In this document: piece after piece, positions 7,133 to 15,164 of the stretch
Layout of the letters: each line of letters begins with the position of its first letter
How positions within the stretch are numbered: position 1 is the stretch's first letter
Position numbers and translations under genes: made by a program
Assembly (NCBI GenBank): GCA_002428935.1
Contig: DIYG01000178.1
Span: 1-28,301 of the forward strand
Direction of reading: 5' to 3'
DNA length: 28,301 nt
Source: Halieaceae bacterium UBA6060
GTDB lineage: Bacteria; Pseudomonadota; Gammaproteobacteria; Pseudomonadales; Halieaceae
The notes under the pieces: generated by a model
Seen by the model: the letters and a program-made list of their open reading frames with translations, nothing else
What the model was told of the DNA's origin: nothing
The model's database searches: none

Positions 7133-9025
7133 ATGTTACGAGCCGTAGTCTTCCTATGTTTCTGGTTCGCTGCGGAGATCTCGCTCGCGGCTGAGGCTGC
7201 CGCTCCCCCTCAGGACCTAATTCTGGAAGAGGTGCGCGTCATCGGGCGCCGGGAAGCCCTGGCCGTGGCCCAGCACTCAACTTCCGCGGCTATGATCGCC
7301 GCTGACAGCCAGGTTTCTCTGTCTCGCACCGTGGGCGATTGGCTCGAGCTCTTGCCGGGGGTGAGCCTCAATGGCCAGGGCGGCCTCCTTCAGGCCTACA
7401 GTATTCGTGGCTTCAGCCGATCCCGTATTCGTACCGAGGTCGATGGCGTGCCGATCTTGACGGATCGGCGGGCGGGAAACTCGGCGTCTTTTGTCCCCCC
7501 AGAGCTTCTCGGAGACGTGGTCGTGGAGAAAGCGGCAACGTCCAGTCTTTACGGTTCTGGTGCCATGGGTGGTGTGGTTAGCTTAAATACGGCATCTGTT
7601 GAGGGTTTGAAGGTGCATGTGGACGGACGCTCCAACGATGAGCAACTGTCCCTCGGTGTGTTGGGTGGCTCGGAGCGCTTTTCTGCTGGCTTTAGCCTCC
7701 GCCGGGCGGAGAATGGGGAAGCGCCAAACGGTGATCCCCTGAACACTCATTATGAGCAAATGGCCGGCCTGGTTCGTGGTCGTCAGCAAGCGGGCGCTTT
7801 GGCCATTGACTACAGCTGGCTACCCAGCGTGGGACGGGATATCGGCCGCAGCAACGCCCTATACCCGGACCGTCGACGGAGCAGCACCCCTGACGACCGG
7901 CACTCCGTGGCGCGCGTTGAAATCCGTTCCGATAAAGACTGGTTACTCAGGATGTACCACCATTATCAGGATTGGAATACGGAGGTCGAGGACGTTGGTG
8001 AAGGGCGAGCGCTGACCACCTATGAAGCTCACACCCTGGGCGGGTTGTTTCTGGATTCCACAGCGGTCCTTGGGGGACAGGGCAGTTGGGGCCTGGAATG
8101 GGTGGGGCGGCGAGGCGTGGATATTCGCGAGTCGGAGTATTCTGAGCAAGGCCCATCGCTCCTCAATCAACAGGTTGTAGATGGAGAGGAGGACACCCTG
8201 GGTGTTTTTCTGGAGCAGGCCTGGAGCATTTCCGCCACCCAGCTAAGGGCCGGAGTGCGTGTTGATCGTATAGAACAGCAGGGTTCTCTGGGCGAGGATA
8301 GCGACACCCGCTGGTCCGGCTCTTTACGCGCTGAACATCTGGCTTCCTCGGCCCTGACGGTAACGGCGGAGGTCGCCACGGGCTATCGCTTTCCGAGTCT
8401 GAGCGAGCGCTACTTCAATGGTGTCACCCCTAGAGGGGACGTCTTGGGCAACCCCGATTTGAACCCCGAGACCCGTGACAGCGTGGAACTGGGCCTGCGC
8501 TATCAGCGACCGGAGCAACCCTTTGAAGTCTCCCTGGTGGCTTTTCACAGCCAATTGGACAACTACATCGAGCGAGTTAGGGTCGATGAGAATTTGACGA
8601 CGTTTCGCAATCTGAATGACGCCGACATTAGCGGCTTAGAAGCTCAGCTAACCATGAACCTAGGCGCAGCCAGGCATAGCCTCAGTTATCAATGGCAGGA
8701 AGGCGAGGACGATCAGGGCCAGACCCTTGCGGATCTGAATCCGCCGGAGTGGCGCTATCATTTGAGTTATCTGACGGGGATGTTTCGTTTCAACAGCGAT
8801 TTCCGTTATCGGTCGTCCCGAGACGAGTTTGGTGCCGGAGAGCTACCGCTGGCGGATGCGACGATCTGGAATCTGAGCCTGGGCAGGGATCTCCGTTCCC
8901 GGTGGCAGGGCGAGATATACGTAACCAATGTGCTTGACGAAAGCTACCGCACTTCCGCCGATGATCTGGCGCCGCTACAGCTTGGCCGGGCCATCGGTTT
9001 TCGCCTGTCCTGGACTGGTGCCTAG
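7133..9025 (+). CDS. TonB-dependent outer-membrane receptor
   Basis: A 630-residue outer-membrane beta-barrel transporter driven by TonB/ExbBD. I start it at the ATG at 7133, which gives a clean signal peptide (MLRAVVFLCFWFAAEISLAAEAAA). The frame is open back to 6977, but that extension looks non-coding. A TonB-box-like EEVRVIG follows, then the plug domain (about 45-155) with LLPGVSLNGQGGL, YSIRGFS, DGVP and SLYGSGAMGGVV. The barrel ends in aromatic-rich strands, with NVLDESY near the C-terminus. The length is in the small range (vitamin B12, haem or siderophore receptors). No cobalamin riboswitch or Fur box was recognised upstream, although a perfect TTGACA lies at 7010-7015 with no clear -10 partner. 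The substrate cannot be assigned. Its TAG stop overlaps the stop of the convergent glutathione S-transferase gene. Confidence 0.9.
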   Translation: MLRAVVFLCFWFAAEISLAAEAAAPPQDLILEEVRVIGRREALAVAQHSTSAAMIAADSQVSLSRTVGDWLELLPGVSLNGQGGLLQAYSIRGFSRSRIRTEVDGVPILTDRRAGNSASFVPPELLGDVVVEKAATSSLYGSGAMGGVVSLNTASVEGLKVHVDGRSNDEQLSLGVLGGSERFSAGFSLRRAENGEAPNGDPLNTHYEQMAGLVRGRQQAGALAIDYSWLPSVGRDIGRSNALYPDRRRSSTPDDRHSVARVEIRSDKDWLLRMYHHYQDWNTEVEDVGEGRALTTYEAHTLGGLFLDSTAVLGGQGSWGLEWVGRRGVDIRESEYSEQGPSLLNQQVVDGEEDTLGVFLEQAWSISATQLRAGVRVDRIEQQGSLGEDSDTRWSGSLRAEHLASSALTVTAEVATGYRFPSLSERYFNGVTPRGDVLGNPDLNPETRDSVELGLRYQRPEQPFEVSLVAFHSQLDNYIERVRVDENLTTFRNLNDADISGLEAQLTMNLGAARHSLSYQWQEGEDDQGQTLADLNPPEWRYHLSYLTGMFRFNSDFRYRSSRDEFGAGELPLADATIWNLSLGRDLRSRWQGEIYVTNVLDESYRTSADDLAPLQLGRAIGFRLSWTGA

Positions 9026-9651
9026 GGGAAGGGCACGGCGGCTTGACCTGGCTCCCAGGGTGGGTGTTTACCCATGGTGTCGAGAAACAGAGAGCTATGA
9101 AGCCAGTGATTCAGCCAGCGACGAAGCCTGGGGTAGGGACTTTCGTTAAACCAGTTTGTATCCACGGCGGCGAACTGACGAATAAAGGGAAAAATCGCAA
9201 TATCGGTAAAGCCGGGCCGTATACCACAGAGCCAGTCTTTGGTTCCCAAATCGTGCTCAAGGCTTCGCAGAATGCTCTCTCCCTGGGCTCGATAAGTCTG
9301 CACAGAGTGCTGCGGGTAGCGATCAGCATACTTGTACCGATCCAGCGCCTGTTTGAAGCTGCCATCATTGGTCTCGATAAGGGTAGCGGAGACGTCCGCC
9401 AACCAGTTATCGGGGTCGTGCTGCGCTAAAGCCCAGCGCATGATTTCGAGGCTTTCGTCGAGCACCTGGCCCTGCGCCGTGACCAACACCGGTACGGTTG
9501 CCTTCGGAGAGATCGCCAGCATGGCAGCGGGTTTGTCCCGCAGCAGTACCTCCCGGAGCTCCACGGATACACCGGCTCGGGCAATAGCCATGCGCGCGCG
9601 AATGGCGTAGGGACAGCGACGGAAGGAGTAGAGAACGGGTGTGGTGGACAT
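9022..9651 (-). CDS. Glutathione S-transferase family protein
   Basis: A 209-residue protein with an N-terminal thioredoxin-like GST domain: LYSFRRCPYAIRAR (active-site region, C13), VPVL (cis-proline) and ESLEIM (glutathione-binding E-S). An all-helical C-terminal domain follows. The reading frame extends to 9708, adding 19 residues without GST similarity, so I use the ATG at 9651 where the fold begins. The single CPY motif differs from the CPxC of glutaredoxin 2. Probable roles are thiol chemistry or detoxification in the cytoplasm; the substrate is unknown. It ends tail-to-tail with the TonB-dependent receptor and is divergent from the ATP-grasp gene. Confidence 0.88.
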   Translation of the reverse strand: MSTTPVLYSFRRCPYAIRARMAIARAGVSVELREVLLRDKPAAMLAISPKATVPVLVTAQGQVLDESLEIMRWALAQHDPDNWLADVSATLIETNDGSFKQALDRYKYADRYPQHSVQTYRAQGESILRSLEHDLGTKDWLCGIRPGFTDIAIFPFIRQFAAVDTNWFNESPYPRLRRWLNHWLHSSLFLDTMGKHPPWEPGQAAVPFP

Positions 9652-9763
9652 GGTCTTGGGAGCCTGGCGCATTGCCAGGGAACGGTTTGATGAGATTTCG
9701 TCGCCCATTTTACATGGCCAGCCCCAGGGCGCTGAATGCGATAGATCGTCCGGGTAAAGACTT

Positions 9764-10633
9764 ATGAAACGCGTTGCCTTTCTTACCCTGGAAAATCGGG
9801 GTGATTTCTACGTTTACGACAGTCTGCTCTTTGCACCTCTGGAGGCATTGGGTTGGCACGCGGAGGAAGTATCCTGGTCCCGACCGGGGGTGCCGTGGGA
9901 TCAGTACGATGCGGTTGTTATCCGTTCCACCTGGGACTATCAGGGCAGGCCCGCTGATTTCTTGAAGACCCTGGAGCGCATTGATAGCGTCAGTCGACTG
10001 TTTAACCCCTTGTCCGTATGCCGCTGGAACATGAACAAGCGCTATCTGCGGGATCTTCAAGGGCAGGGGGTCGGCATCGTCCCAAGCCTATGGTTGGAGT
10101 CCCTCCATCGCCCAGCCCTTGAGGAATCGTTTGCGACCCTTGGGTCTGAGCGTGTGGTGGTAAAGCCGCAGATCGGCGCGAACGCCGACGATACTTTTGT
10201 GGTGACGGTCCAGGCTCCGGCCAGTTGGGATGCGCCTTTGCGGGTTTTCGCGCAGAAACCGCTGATTATTCAGCCTTTCGTCAATGCAGTGCTAGAAGAG
10301 GGAGAGTACTCCCTGTTTTATTTTGGGGGCCACTACAGTCACGCCATTCGCAAACGACCCGCCCCTGGGGACTTTCGTGTTCAGGAGGAGCATGGGGGGC
10401 AAATCTCCTCTGCGGAGCCGTCAAGATCCATGCGAGCCCTGGCCAGCAAAGCGCTGCAGGCGGTGGATGCCCCCTTGTTGTATGCGCGGGTCGACGTAAT
10501 CCTGGGCGATCAGGGGATTCCCTGGCTCATGGAGCTGGAACTTATCGAACCGTCGTTATACTTCGAGCAGTGCACCGAGGCGCCGGAGCGCTTTGCCCGG
10601 GCCTTCGAGTCCATGTTTGCAAACCATTCCTGA
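9764..10633 (+). CDS. ATP-grasp domain ligase-like protein
   Basis: A 289-residue ATP-grasp enzyme. The N-terminal pre-ATP-grasp region contains VVIRSTWDYQGRPADFL and FNPLSVCRWNMNKRYLRDL. The central domain has VVVKPQIGAN (a lysine that contacts ATP) and an acidic metal-binding end, LLYARVDVI...PWLMELELIEPSLYF. ATP-grasp enzymes join a carboxylate to an amine or thiol via an acyl phosphate. This subgroup resembles glutathione-synthetase-like proteins and the cyclo-ligase DcsG from the D-cycloserine pathway, but it is widespread and mostly uncharacterised. That likeness is not evidence for a cycloserine pathway here. It is followed after 12 bases by a haem-protein gene and then a DUF1415 gene, which suggests an operon. 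The substrate is unknown. Confidence 0.82.
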   Translation: MKRVAFLTLENRGDFYVYDSLLFAPLEALGWHAEEVSWSRPGVPWDQYDAVVIRSTWDYQGRPADFLKTLERIDSVSRLFNPLSVCRWNMNKRYLRDLQGQGVGIVPSLWLESLHRPALEESFATLGSERVVVKPQIGANADDTFVVTVQAPASWDAPLRVFAQKPLIIQPFVNAVLEEGEYSLFYFGGHYSHAIRKRPAPGDFRVQEEHGGQISSAEPSRSMRALASKALQAVDAPLLYARVDVILGDQGIPWLMELELIEPSLYFEQCTEAPERFARAFESMFANHS

Positions 10634-10645
10634 GGAGACCTATCC

Positions 10646-11263
10646 GTGAAGAGAATCCCCAAGCAATTCTGGAAACAAACCGCCGGGCTGAGGCTGGGTC
10701 GGGCCATGGGGTGCATGTTTTTAGCTTCCGTTGCGCTAGGCGTCCAGGCCAGGTCAGTGCCAGACGATGTGCCAAAGGGAGCGGTGTTGTTAAAGCCTTT
10801 CAAAATGGGGCTGAAAAGCGCCCTGGCGGGAGGGATGAGTCAGGGCGTTGACGCTGCGATCCGTGCCTGTAGTACCCAGGCGCCGGCGATTGCCGAGGAG
10901 CATTCCGTGGACGGGGTCACCATGGGCCGAAGTAGCCACCGCCTGCGCAACCCGGACAACGCTCCCGAACCATGGCTGGCGGAGGTGCTTGAGGACTATC
11001 TGTCCGGGGAAAGGGAGCTCACGCCCAGAACCCTGGCTTTGGATGAGCATCGCGAGGCCTATGTGGAACCGATACGGCTCCAGGCGCCGTGTCTGGCCTG
11101 CCACGGTGAGACTTTGGCCACCGAGGTTGAGCAGCGCCTTCAAGAGCTGTACCCCCAGGACCAGGCAACGGGGTTTGCCATCGGTGATCTGCGTGGGGTG
11201 TTCTGGGTCACCTATCCGGGGTCGGGTCTGGGAGAAGAACCAGACTCCCGTGGTGCTGAATAA
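10646..11263 (+). CDS. Secreted Tll0287-like (DUF3365) c-type haem protein
   Basis: A 205-residue exported protein with one haem-c motif, CLACH, at 149-153. The first ~35 residues form a basic start plus a hydrophobic core (GCMFLASVALGVQA), a signal peptide. The mature region carries hallmarks of the Tll0287-like/DUF3365 fold: early helices, ACSTQAP, RNPDNAPEPW, then the CxxCH and GDLRGVFWVTYP. These domains bind haem as PAS-like redox or gas sensors or as periplasmic electron carriers. The start is GTG with GAGGAG about seven bases upstream. It lies 12 bases after the ATP-grasp gene, so co-transcription is likely. Needs the Ccm cytochrome c maturation system, encoded elsewhere. The partner and function are unknown. 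Confidence 0.83.
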   Translation: MKRIPKQFWKQTAGLRLGRAMGCMFLASVALGVQARSVPDDVPKGAVLLKPFKMGLKSALAGGMSQGVDAAIRACSTQAPAIAEEHSVDGVTMGRSSHRLRNPDNAPEPWLAEVLEDYLSGERELTPRTLALDEHREAYVEPIRLQAPCLACHGETLATEVEQRLQELYPQDQATGFAIGDLRGVFWVTYPGSGLGEEPDSRGAE

Positions 11264-11272
11264 GCTCCCACC

Positions 11273-11836
11273 ATGGATGAGGAGGAGCAGCGGGCGGTTT
11301 GCGAACTTACGCGCCGCTGGGTTGAAGAATGGGTAGTAGGGCTCAATTTGTGTCCCTTTGCCCGCCGGGAAGTCGAGTTAGGAACAATTCGTTTCACGGT
11401 GTTTCCCGGTGACGACGGGGAGCTTGACGGGCTTACGGAGGCCGTAGCGCGAGAGTTGGTCTATCTGGATGGGAATCCCGAGGTGGAAACCACCCTGTTA
11501 ATCCACCCGCGGGCCCTAAGGAGTTTTTTGGATTACAACGACTATCTCGGGGTCTGCGAGGGGCTGCTTGAGGACATGGCTCTAGTTGGTGTGTATCAGA
11601 TTGCCAGTTTCCATCCGGACTACTGTTTTGCTGATGCCCCCGTCCATGGGCCAGAGAACTACACCAATCGCTCGCCCTATCCCATGCTGCACCTGCTTCG
11701 TGAAGACAGCGTAGAGAGGGCGATCCTGGGTCATCCGAACATCGCCACGGTGCCAGAAAACAACGTGGCCAGGCTTCGCGCTCTGGGGGAGTCGGAGGTT
11801 GAGCGGCGCTGGCGGTGCTATTCGCCATTGCTTTAA
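11273..11836 (+). CDS. DUF1415 family protein
   Basis: A 187-residue cytoplasmic protein of the DUF1415 family, common in Proteobacteria and of unknown function. Recognised from the N-terminal WVVGLNLCPFA segment, then LLIHPRALRSFLDYNDYL, IASFHPDYCFAD and the NYTNRSPYPMLHLLRE block. Several conserved His and Cys residues (for example in NLCPFA and FHPDYCFA) could bind a metal, but this is inference. There is no signal peptide or membrane helix. It starts nine bases after the haem-protein stop, which extends the likely three-gene unit. Function unknown. Confidence 0.87.
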   Translation: MDEEEQRAVCELTRRWVEEWVVGLNLCPFARREVELGTIRFTVFPGDDGELDGLTEAVARELVYLDGNPEVETTLLIHPRALRSFLDYNDYLGVCEGLLEDMALVGVYQIASFHPDYCFADAPVHGPENYTNRSPYPMLHLLREDSVERAILGHPNIATVPENNVARLRALGESEVERRWRCYSPLL

Positions 11837-11897
11837 GCCCGCTGGGAGCGTTTAGCCAGCGCCGGGGTGGTGGGCCCTACGGGATGTCTGTGCTCGG

Positions 11898-11928
11898 TGC
11901 CTGTATTAGGTGCTAGTTGCCTGTACTA
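11898..11928. repeat. Short imperfect direct repeat at the end of the lipoprotein gene
   Basis: TGCCTGTATTA (11898-11908) and TGCCTGTACTA (11918-11928) differ at one base, with a period of 20. The second copy contains the stop codon of the minus-strand lipoprotein gene. The 89-bp gap between the two convergent genes has no convincing terminator. Confidence 0.4.
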
Positions 11929-12276
11929 ATTGCCCGTGGGGTTGCCCGCCTGGGTGGCGCGGCGCTGAATCTCCGCCGTCATCTGGCTACCGGCGCCTTC
12001 GATAGCATCCCATTCGGATTGTTTCTTGCAGACCCGCTTGGAGATCTTCGTGCCGATCTGTGTTTCTCGTTTACAGACCCGGGGGTCTTCGATGGCGGCT
12101 TTGCTTTCCGCCGTGGCGACCTGCTCGGCGGTTGCTCCAGACGATGCAGCGGGTGCGGGGTTTGCTTCAACTACATCGGTGCCTGTGCCCGTAGAAGAGC
12201 AAGCGACGGAAAATACGGTGATGCCCGCAGTCAATGCTGCTGGTTTGAGTTGAGTAAGAAAAGAAAACGAACCCAT
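11926..12276 (-). CDS. Small lipoprotein of unknown function
   Basis: A 116-residue predicted lipoprotein. A hydrophobic signal (LKPAALTAGITVFSVA) ends at a lipobox-like SVAC with C26, followed by a low-complexity Ser/Thr/Gly/Ala linker. The conserved-looking part is VCKRETQIGTKISKRVCKKQSEW (about residues 67-89), a two-cysteine basic motif that I have seen in other small gammaproteobacterial proteins of unknown role. The ATG is preceded by GAGGTAA. It probably sits in the inner or outer membrane facing the periplasm. It is convergent with the DUF1415 gene. No function can be assigned. Confidence 0.75.
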   Translation of the reverse strand: MGSFSFLTQLKPAALTAGITVFSVACSSTGTGTDVVEANPAPAASSGATAEQVATAESKAAIEDPRVCKRETQIGTKISKRVCKKQSEWDAIEGAGSQMTAEIQRRATQAGNPTGN

Positions 12277-12382
12277 GACGATTACCTCATAAGAATCTGA
12301 AGATACTTATTTAGCATAATCGGGTGATGCTTTGTACGTCCGTACCGTGCGTTGCACAGACCTGTCGCCCCTGTGTAGCTCC

Positions 12383-12931
12383 TCAGGCGGCCTCTTTTTC
12401 CTCTTCGGTCTCTGCAGGTGCCTCCAGCTCGGCAACCTTCGCTTCCAGCTCCTTAATGCGCTGTTGCAGGGAGGCGTTCTCTTTCTTGCTTTGGTTGAAC
12501 GACTTCTGCAGGGTCTCCGTGGCTTTGGTTTTCTCTGCAAGCTTCTTTTTGTTGGCGTCCAGATTCTTCTTCATGCGCGCCGGGTCGAATTGCGTAAGGG
12601 TCTTGTTTTCCTCACGCAAAGTGGCCATTTCGCGCTGCAGGGTCTTCATGCGCTTTTTGAGTTCACTGATTTCCGCCAGTTGCTTCTCTGAACGATTGCT
12701 CAGTTCACGATTTTGCTGCTCAACGCGCTCGTTTGCCGTTGCTTTGACCGACAGGTCACGGATGCTCTCTAGCTGCTTGTCGATGGTCCCTTGCAGCTCC
12801 GTCTTCAGTTCGGCCTGCTTGGCGGCGAGGCTTTCAATCTCTGCGCTTTTGGCGTCCAGCTGCGCCTGGTATTGGCCGCGGAGATTGTCTTCGAGTTCCA
12901 TGATTTTTTCGAGTCGATTGGCAGTAAGCAT
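12383..12931 (-). CDS. Coiled-coil protein of unknown function
   Basis: A 182-residue, highly charged protein that is almost entirely heptad-like alpha helix (about residues 5-170), broken near QFDPARMKKN (114-123), with an acidic tail AETEEEKEAA. There is no signal peptide, membrane helix or enzymatic motif. Such proteins act as scaffolds or structural spacers, but nothing here identifies a partner. AGGA lies shortly upstream of the ATG. The plus-strand open frame across it (Ser/Leu/Cys-rich, 12324-12956) is the mirror image of the coiled coil and is not a gene. It lies downstream of the tRNA-Asn terminator and upstream of the lipoprotein gene on the same strand. Confidence 0.7.
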   Translation of the reverse strand: MLTANRLEKIMELEDNLRGQYQAQLDAKSAEIESLAAKQAELKTELQGTIDKQLESIRDLSVKATANERVEQQNRELSNRSEKQLAEISELKKRMKTLQREMATLREENKTLTQFDPARMKKNLDANKKKLAEKTKATETLQKSFNQSKKENASLQQRIKELEAKVAELEAPAETEEEKEAA

Positions 12932-13008
12932 AGCGTCCTGGTATCTGGCGAGTTGAGAGGGTGATTTTGCTGTGCCGGCTCATAAACCGAGCTTTAGCGC
13001 TAACGTCA

Positions 13009-13025
13009 GCACCGCGTCTCGGTGC
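13009..13025. repeat. Short inverted repeat upstream of the coiled-coil gene
   Basis: GCACCG (13009-13014) and CGGTGC (13020-13025) flank a 5-base spacer, in the gap between tRNA-Asn and the coiled-coil gene. No T-run follows on either strand, so a terminator is unlikely. Role unknown. Confidence 0.3.
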
Positions 13026-13049
13026 CGGCATCAAATACAAAAGAAAACA

Positions 13050-13094
13050 AATACAACAAAATAAAAGAAAAGGGGCCACGTCACCGCAACCCCT
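13050..13094 (-). terminator. Terminator downstream of tRNA-Asn
   Basis: On the minus strand AGGGG (complement of 13090-13094) pairs with CCCCT (complement of 13071-13075), 15 bases beyond the encoded CCA. A T-rich tail follows, about 40 bases of TTTTCTTTTATTTTG-like sequence. The stem is short, but the tail is strongly terminator-like. Confidence 0.6.
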
Positions 13095-13108
13095 ATTCTT
13101 GTTCTAAT

Positions 13109-13184
13109 TGGCTCCGCCTGCTGGGCTCGAACCAGCGACCCAATGATTAACAGTCATTTGCTCTACCAACTGAGCTAAGGCGGA
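13109..13184 (-). tRNA. tRNA-Asn (anticodon GTT), CCA encoded
   Basis: A 76-base cloverleaf on the minus strand. The acceptor arms TCCGCCT and AGGCGGA pair perfectly, the discriminator is G and the 3' CCA is encoded. The D-loop reads AGCTCAGTTGGTAGAGC. The anticodon loop CTGTTAA has GTT at 13149-13151. The T-arm GCTGGTTCGAGCCCAGC is canonical. It reads asparagine codons AAC/AAU. It has its own promoter and terminator, so it is a single-gene unit between the helicase gene and the coiled-coil gene. Confidence 0.98.
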
Positions 13185-13209
13185 GTAGCTCTCTTTCGAG
13201 AGGGGCGCG

Positions 13210-13238
13210 ATTCTAATCACCCACGGGGCTGGAATCAA
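13210..13238 (-). promoter_or_regulatory. Sigma70-type promoter for tRNA-Asn
   Basis: On the minus strand TTGATT (13238-13233) and TAGAAT (13215-13210) are separated by exactly 17 bases, and the tRNA begins 25 bases after the -10. Between them a CTCTC-GAAA-GAGAG hairpin (13189-13202) would form in the 5' leader, a tetraloop stem that RNase P would remove. The promoter starts right after the helicase stop codon. Confidence 0.65.
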
Positions 13239-13240
13239 TA

Positions 13241-14947
13241 CTACTGTTTGCGACGTTTGCCGGGCCGACCTTTGCGAGCCTTTTGGGGTTTTTCCGTAAG
13301 ACGAGAGATACGCAGGCGTTCACCGCTCACCCAGACGCCCTGAAGGTGCTTGAACACCTCTTTGGGCATACCCTCGGGCAGATCTATAAAGGAGTGATCG
13401 TCGCGAATATCGATGCGACCGATGTATTCGGAGTCGATTTCTGCTTCATTGGCAATGGCTCCGACGATGTTGCCGGGCTTCACACCGTGTTGATGCCCCA
13501 CCTCGATTCGAAAGCGCTCCATGCCTACATCGGTCTGTTCGGTGCGTGGCTTTCTTCCTTTGGACGGATCGCGTTTTTTGTCTTTGCGATCCGGCGGGGT
13601 TTCGGCCCGCTCCTCGGCTTTTTTGTCCGCCTTGGCGATCAGGGGTTTGCGGCCCTGGGCGATGGCACCCAGAGCGGCGGCCACATCTACGATGGGCACG
13701 CCGTGTTCCTGTTGGTAGTCCGTGACGATCTGGCGGAAGGTTTCTAGCTCCTGGGAGGCCAGGGTCTCGGTTATGCGGCTTTTGAAGACCTCTATACGCC
13801 GGTCCGTGACTTCACCGGCGCTGGGCAATTCCATTTTTTCGATTTGCTTGCCCGTAGCCCGCTCGATGGCGCGCAGGAGACGCCGCTCTCGATTCGCCGC
13901 GAATAGAATGGCGTCGCCTTTGCGTCCGGCCCGGCCTGTGCGACCGATGCGATGAACGTAGGCTTCCACATCGTAGGGGATGTCATAGTTGATGACGTGG
14001 CTGATGCGTTCCACGTCGAGGCCACGAGCGGCCACATCGGTAGCCACAAGAATATCGATGCGACCTTTCTTTAGCTTGTCTATGGTCGCTTCCCGGGCTT
14101 TCTGCGGGACGTCACCATTCAAGGCCGCTGCGCTATAGCCCCGAGCGGCAAGCTTGTCCGCTAACTCTGTGGTGGCGAGGCGTGTGCGAACAAAGATAAT
14201 GGCCCCATCGAAAGGCTCGACTTCAAGGATGCGAGTTAGAGCGTCGAGCTTGTGGACCCCGGCCATCATCCAGACCCGCTGGCGGATCGATGCATTGGTT
14301 ACGGTTTTTACCTCAATGGACACTTCATGAGGTTCATTGAGATGCAAGCGAGCGATGCGCCGAATCGCATCGGGCATGGTTGCGGAGAAAAGGGCGATCT
14401 GCCGCGAGTCTGGGGTTTGTTCCAGAATCCATTCGACATCGTCGATGAAGCCCATACGCAGCATTTCGTCGGCTTCATCCAGCACGAGGGTTTGTAGACC
14501 CGAGAGGTCCAGGGAACCGCGGCGCATGTGGTCCATGACGCGCCCCGGCGTGCCGACAATGACCTGCACGCCTCGGCGCAGCTGTTTTAGCTGTCCGCCG
14601 TAGTCGGCCCCGCCGTAAATGGGCAGCACGCGAAAACCCTTCATGTGCCCCGCGTATTTCTGGAAGGCCTCGGAAACCTGGATAGCTAACTCCCGGGTGG
14701 GAGCGAGCACCAGGACCTGTGGGGTCTTCTGCGCTGGCTTGAGGCGAGCCAAGACGGGCAGGGCGAAGGCGGCGGTTTTGCCTGTACCGGTTTGCGCCTG
14801 TCCGAGCACGTCAACGCCCTCCAGCATGGGAGGGATCGTGGCCGCTTGAATGGCTGAGGGCGATTCATAGCCCACTTCCTGGAGGGCGCTTTGCAAAAAC
14901 GGCGGTAGATCCAACTCCGCAAAGCTGGAAGCAGTGTCCATACTCAT
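13241..14947 (-). CDS. deaD: DEAD-box ATP-dependent RNA helicase, DeaD/CsdA type
   Basis: A 568-residue RNA helicase that unwinds structured RNA in ribosome assembly, mRNA decay and cold adaptation. Core motifs are all present: Q motif (PSAIQAATIP), AQTGTGKT (51-58), PTRELAIQ, TPGRV, DEAD (157-160), SATMP, ARGLDVE and HRIGRTGRAGR. After the core comes a charged linker (KADKKAEERAETPPDRKDKK) and a DbpA/CsdA-type RNA-binding domain (about 470-545, FRIEVGHQHGVKPGNIVGAI), then a basic tail ending in PGKRRKQ. The domain order matches CsdA rather than RhlE or DbpA. The frame extends upstream to 15079, but MSMDTASSFAELDLPP is the family-like start; no strong ribosome-binding site is visible. It is divergent from uvrB. 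DeaD is slightly preferred over other CsdA-like paralogues. Confidence 0.93.
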   Translation of the reverse strand: MSMDTASSFAELDLPPFLQSALQEVGYESPSAIQAATIPPMLEGVDVLGQAQTGTGKTAAFALPVLARLKPAQKTPQVLVLAPTRELAIQVSEAFQKYAGHMKGFRVLPIYGGADYGGQLKQLRRGVQVIVGTPGRVMDHMRRGSLDLSGLQTLVLDEADEMLRMGFIDDVEWILEQTPDSRQIALFSATMPDAIRRIARLHLNEPHEVSIEVKTVTNASIRQRVWMMAGVHKLDALTRILEVEPFDGAIIFVRTRLATTELADKLAARGYSAAALNGDVPQKAREATIDKLKKGRIDILVATDVAARGLDVERISHVINYDIPYDVEAYVHRIGRTGRAGRKGDAILFAANRERRLLRAIERATGKQIEKMELPSAGEVTDRRIEVFKSRITETLASQELETFRQIVTDYQQEHGVPIVDVAAALGAIAQGRKPLIAKADKKAEERAETPPDRKDKKRDPSKGRKPRTEQTDVGMERFRIEVGHQHGVKPGNIVGAIANEAEIDSEYIGRIDIRDDHSFIDLPEGMPKEVFKHLQGVWVSGERLRISRLTEKPQKARKGRPGKRRKQ

Positions 14948-15116
14948 AGGTGATTCGCGACCGGGGGGCGGCCGCCTGTAGCTGGGGGGGCGGCGAGTAT
15001 ACAGATTTGGACCGAGTTCGGCACGATCGCCCTGACGGTGAGCTGGAAGCGCTAGAATAGCGCGCCGCTCACCGGTCATAGCGGGCGCTACCTACAAAAG
15101 CACAAGTTTTCCCCTG

Positions 15117-15141
15117 GAGTCGCTTTGGGCCGAGGCGACTC
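15117..15141. other. Perfect 7-bp hairpin in the leader region of uvrB
   Basis: GAGTCGC (15117-15123) and GCGACTC (15135-15141) pair around an 11-base loop, ending 23 bases before the uvrB ATG. It could form in the mRNA leader or be a protein-binding dyad. It does not resemble a LexA box (CTGT-N8-ACAG). Confidence 0.4.
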
Positions 15142-15164
15142 ACGACAAACGTTAACGGTATGCC

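Noticed and set aside
9764..10633. D-cycloserine-type biosynthesis, from the DcsG-like ATP-grasp protein
   Set aside because: No other pathway genes are nearby and this ATP-grasp subgroup is widespread; only a fold-level call is justified.
12324..12956. 210-residue plus-strand open frame rich in Ser, Cys and Leu
   Set aside because: Mirror of the charged coiled-coil gene on the minus strand; composition is what antisense of Lys/Glu/Gln codons gives.
13109..13184. tRNA-Asn as an integration (att) site for a genomic island
   Set aside because: No integrase gene and no copy of the tRNA 3' end elsewhere in the window; both flanks look like ordinary chromosome.
14948..15164. LexA box for uvrB (CTGT at 14976 and ACAG at 15001)
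   Set aside because: The half-sites are 21 bases apart instead of 8, so this is not an SOS box.
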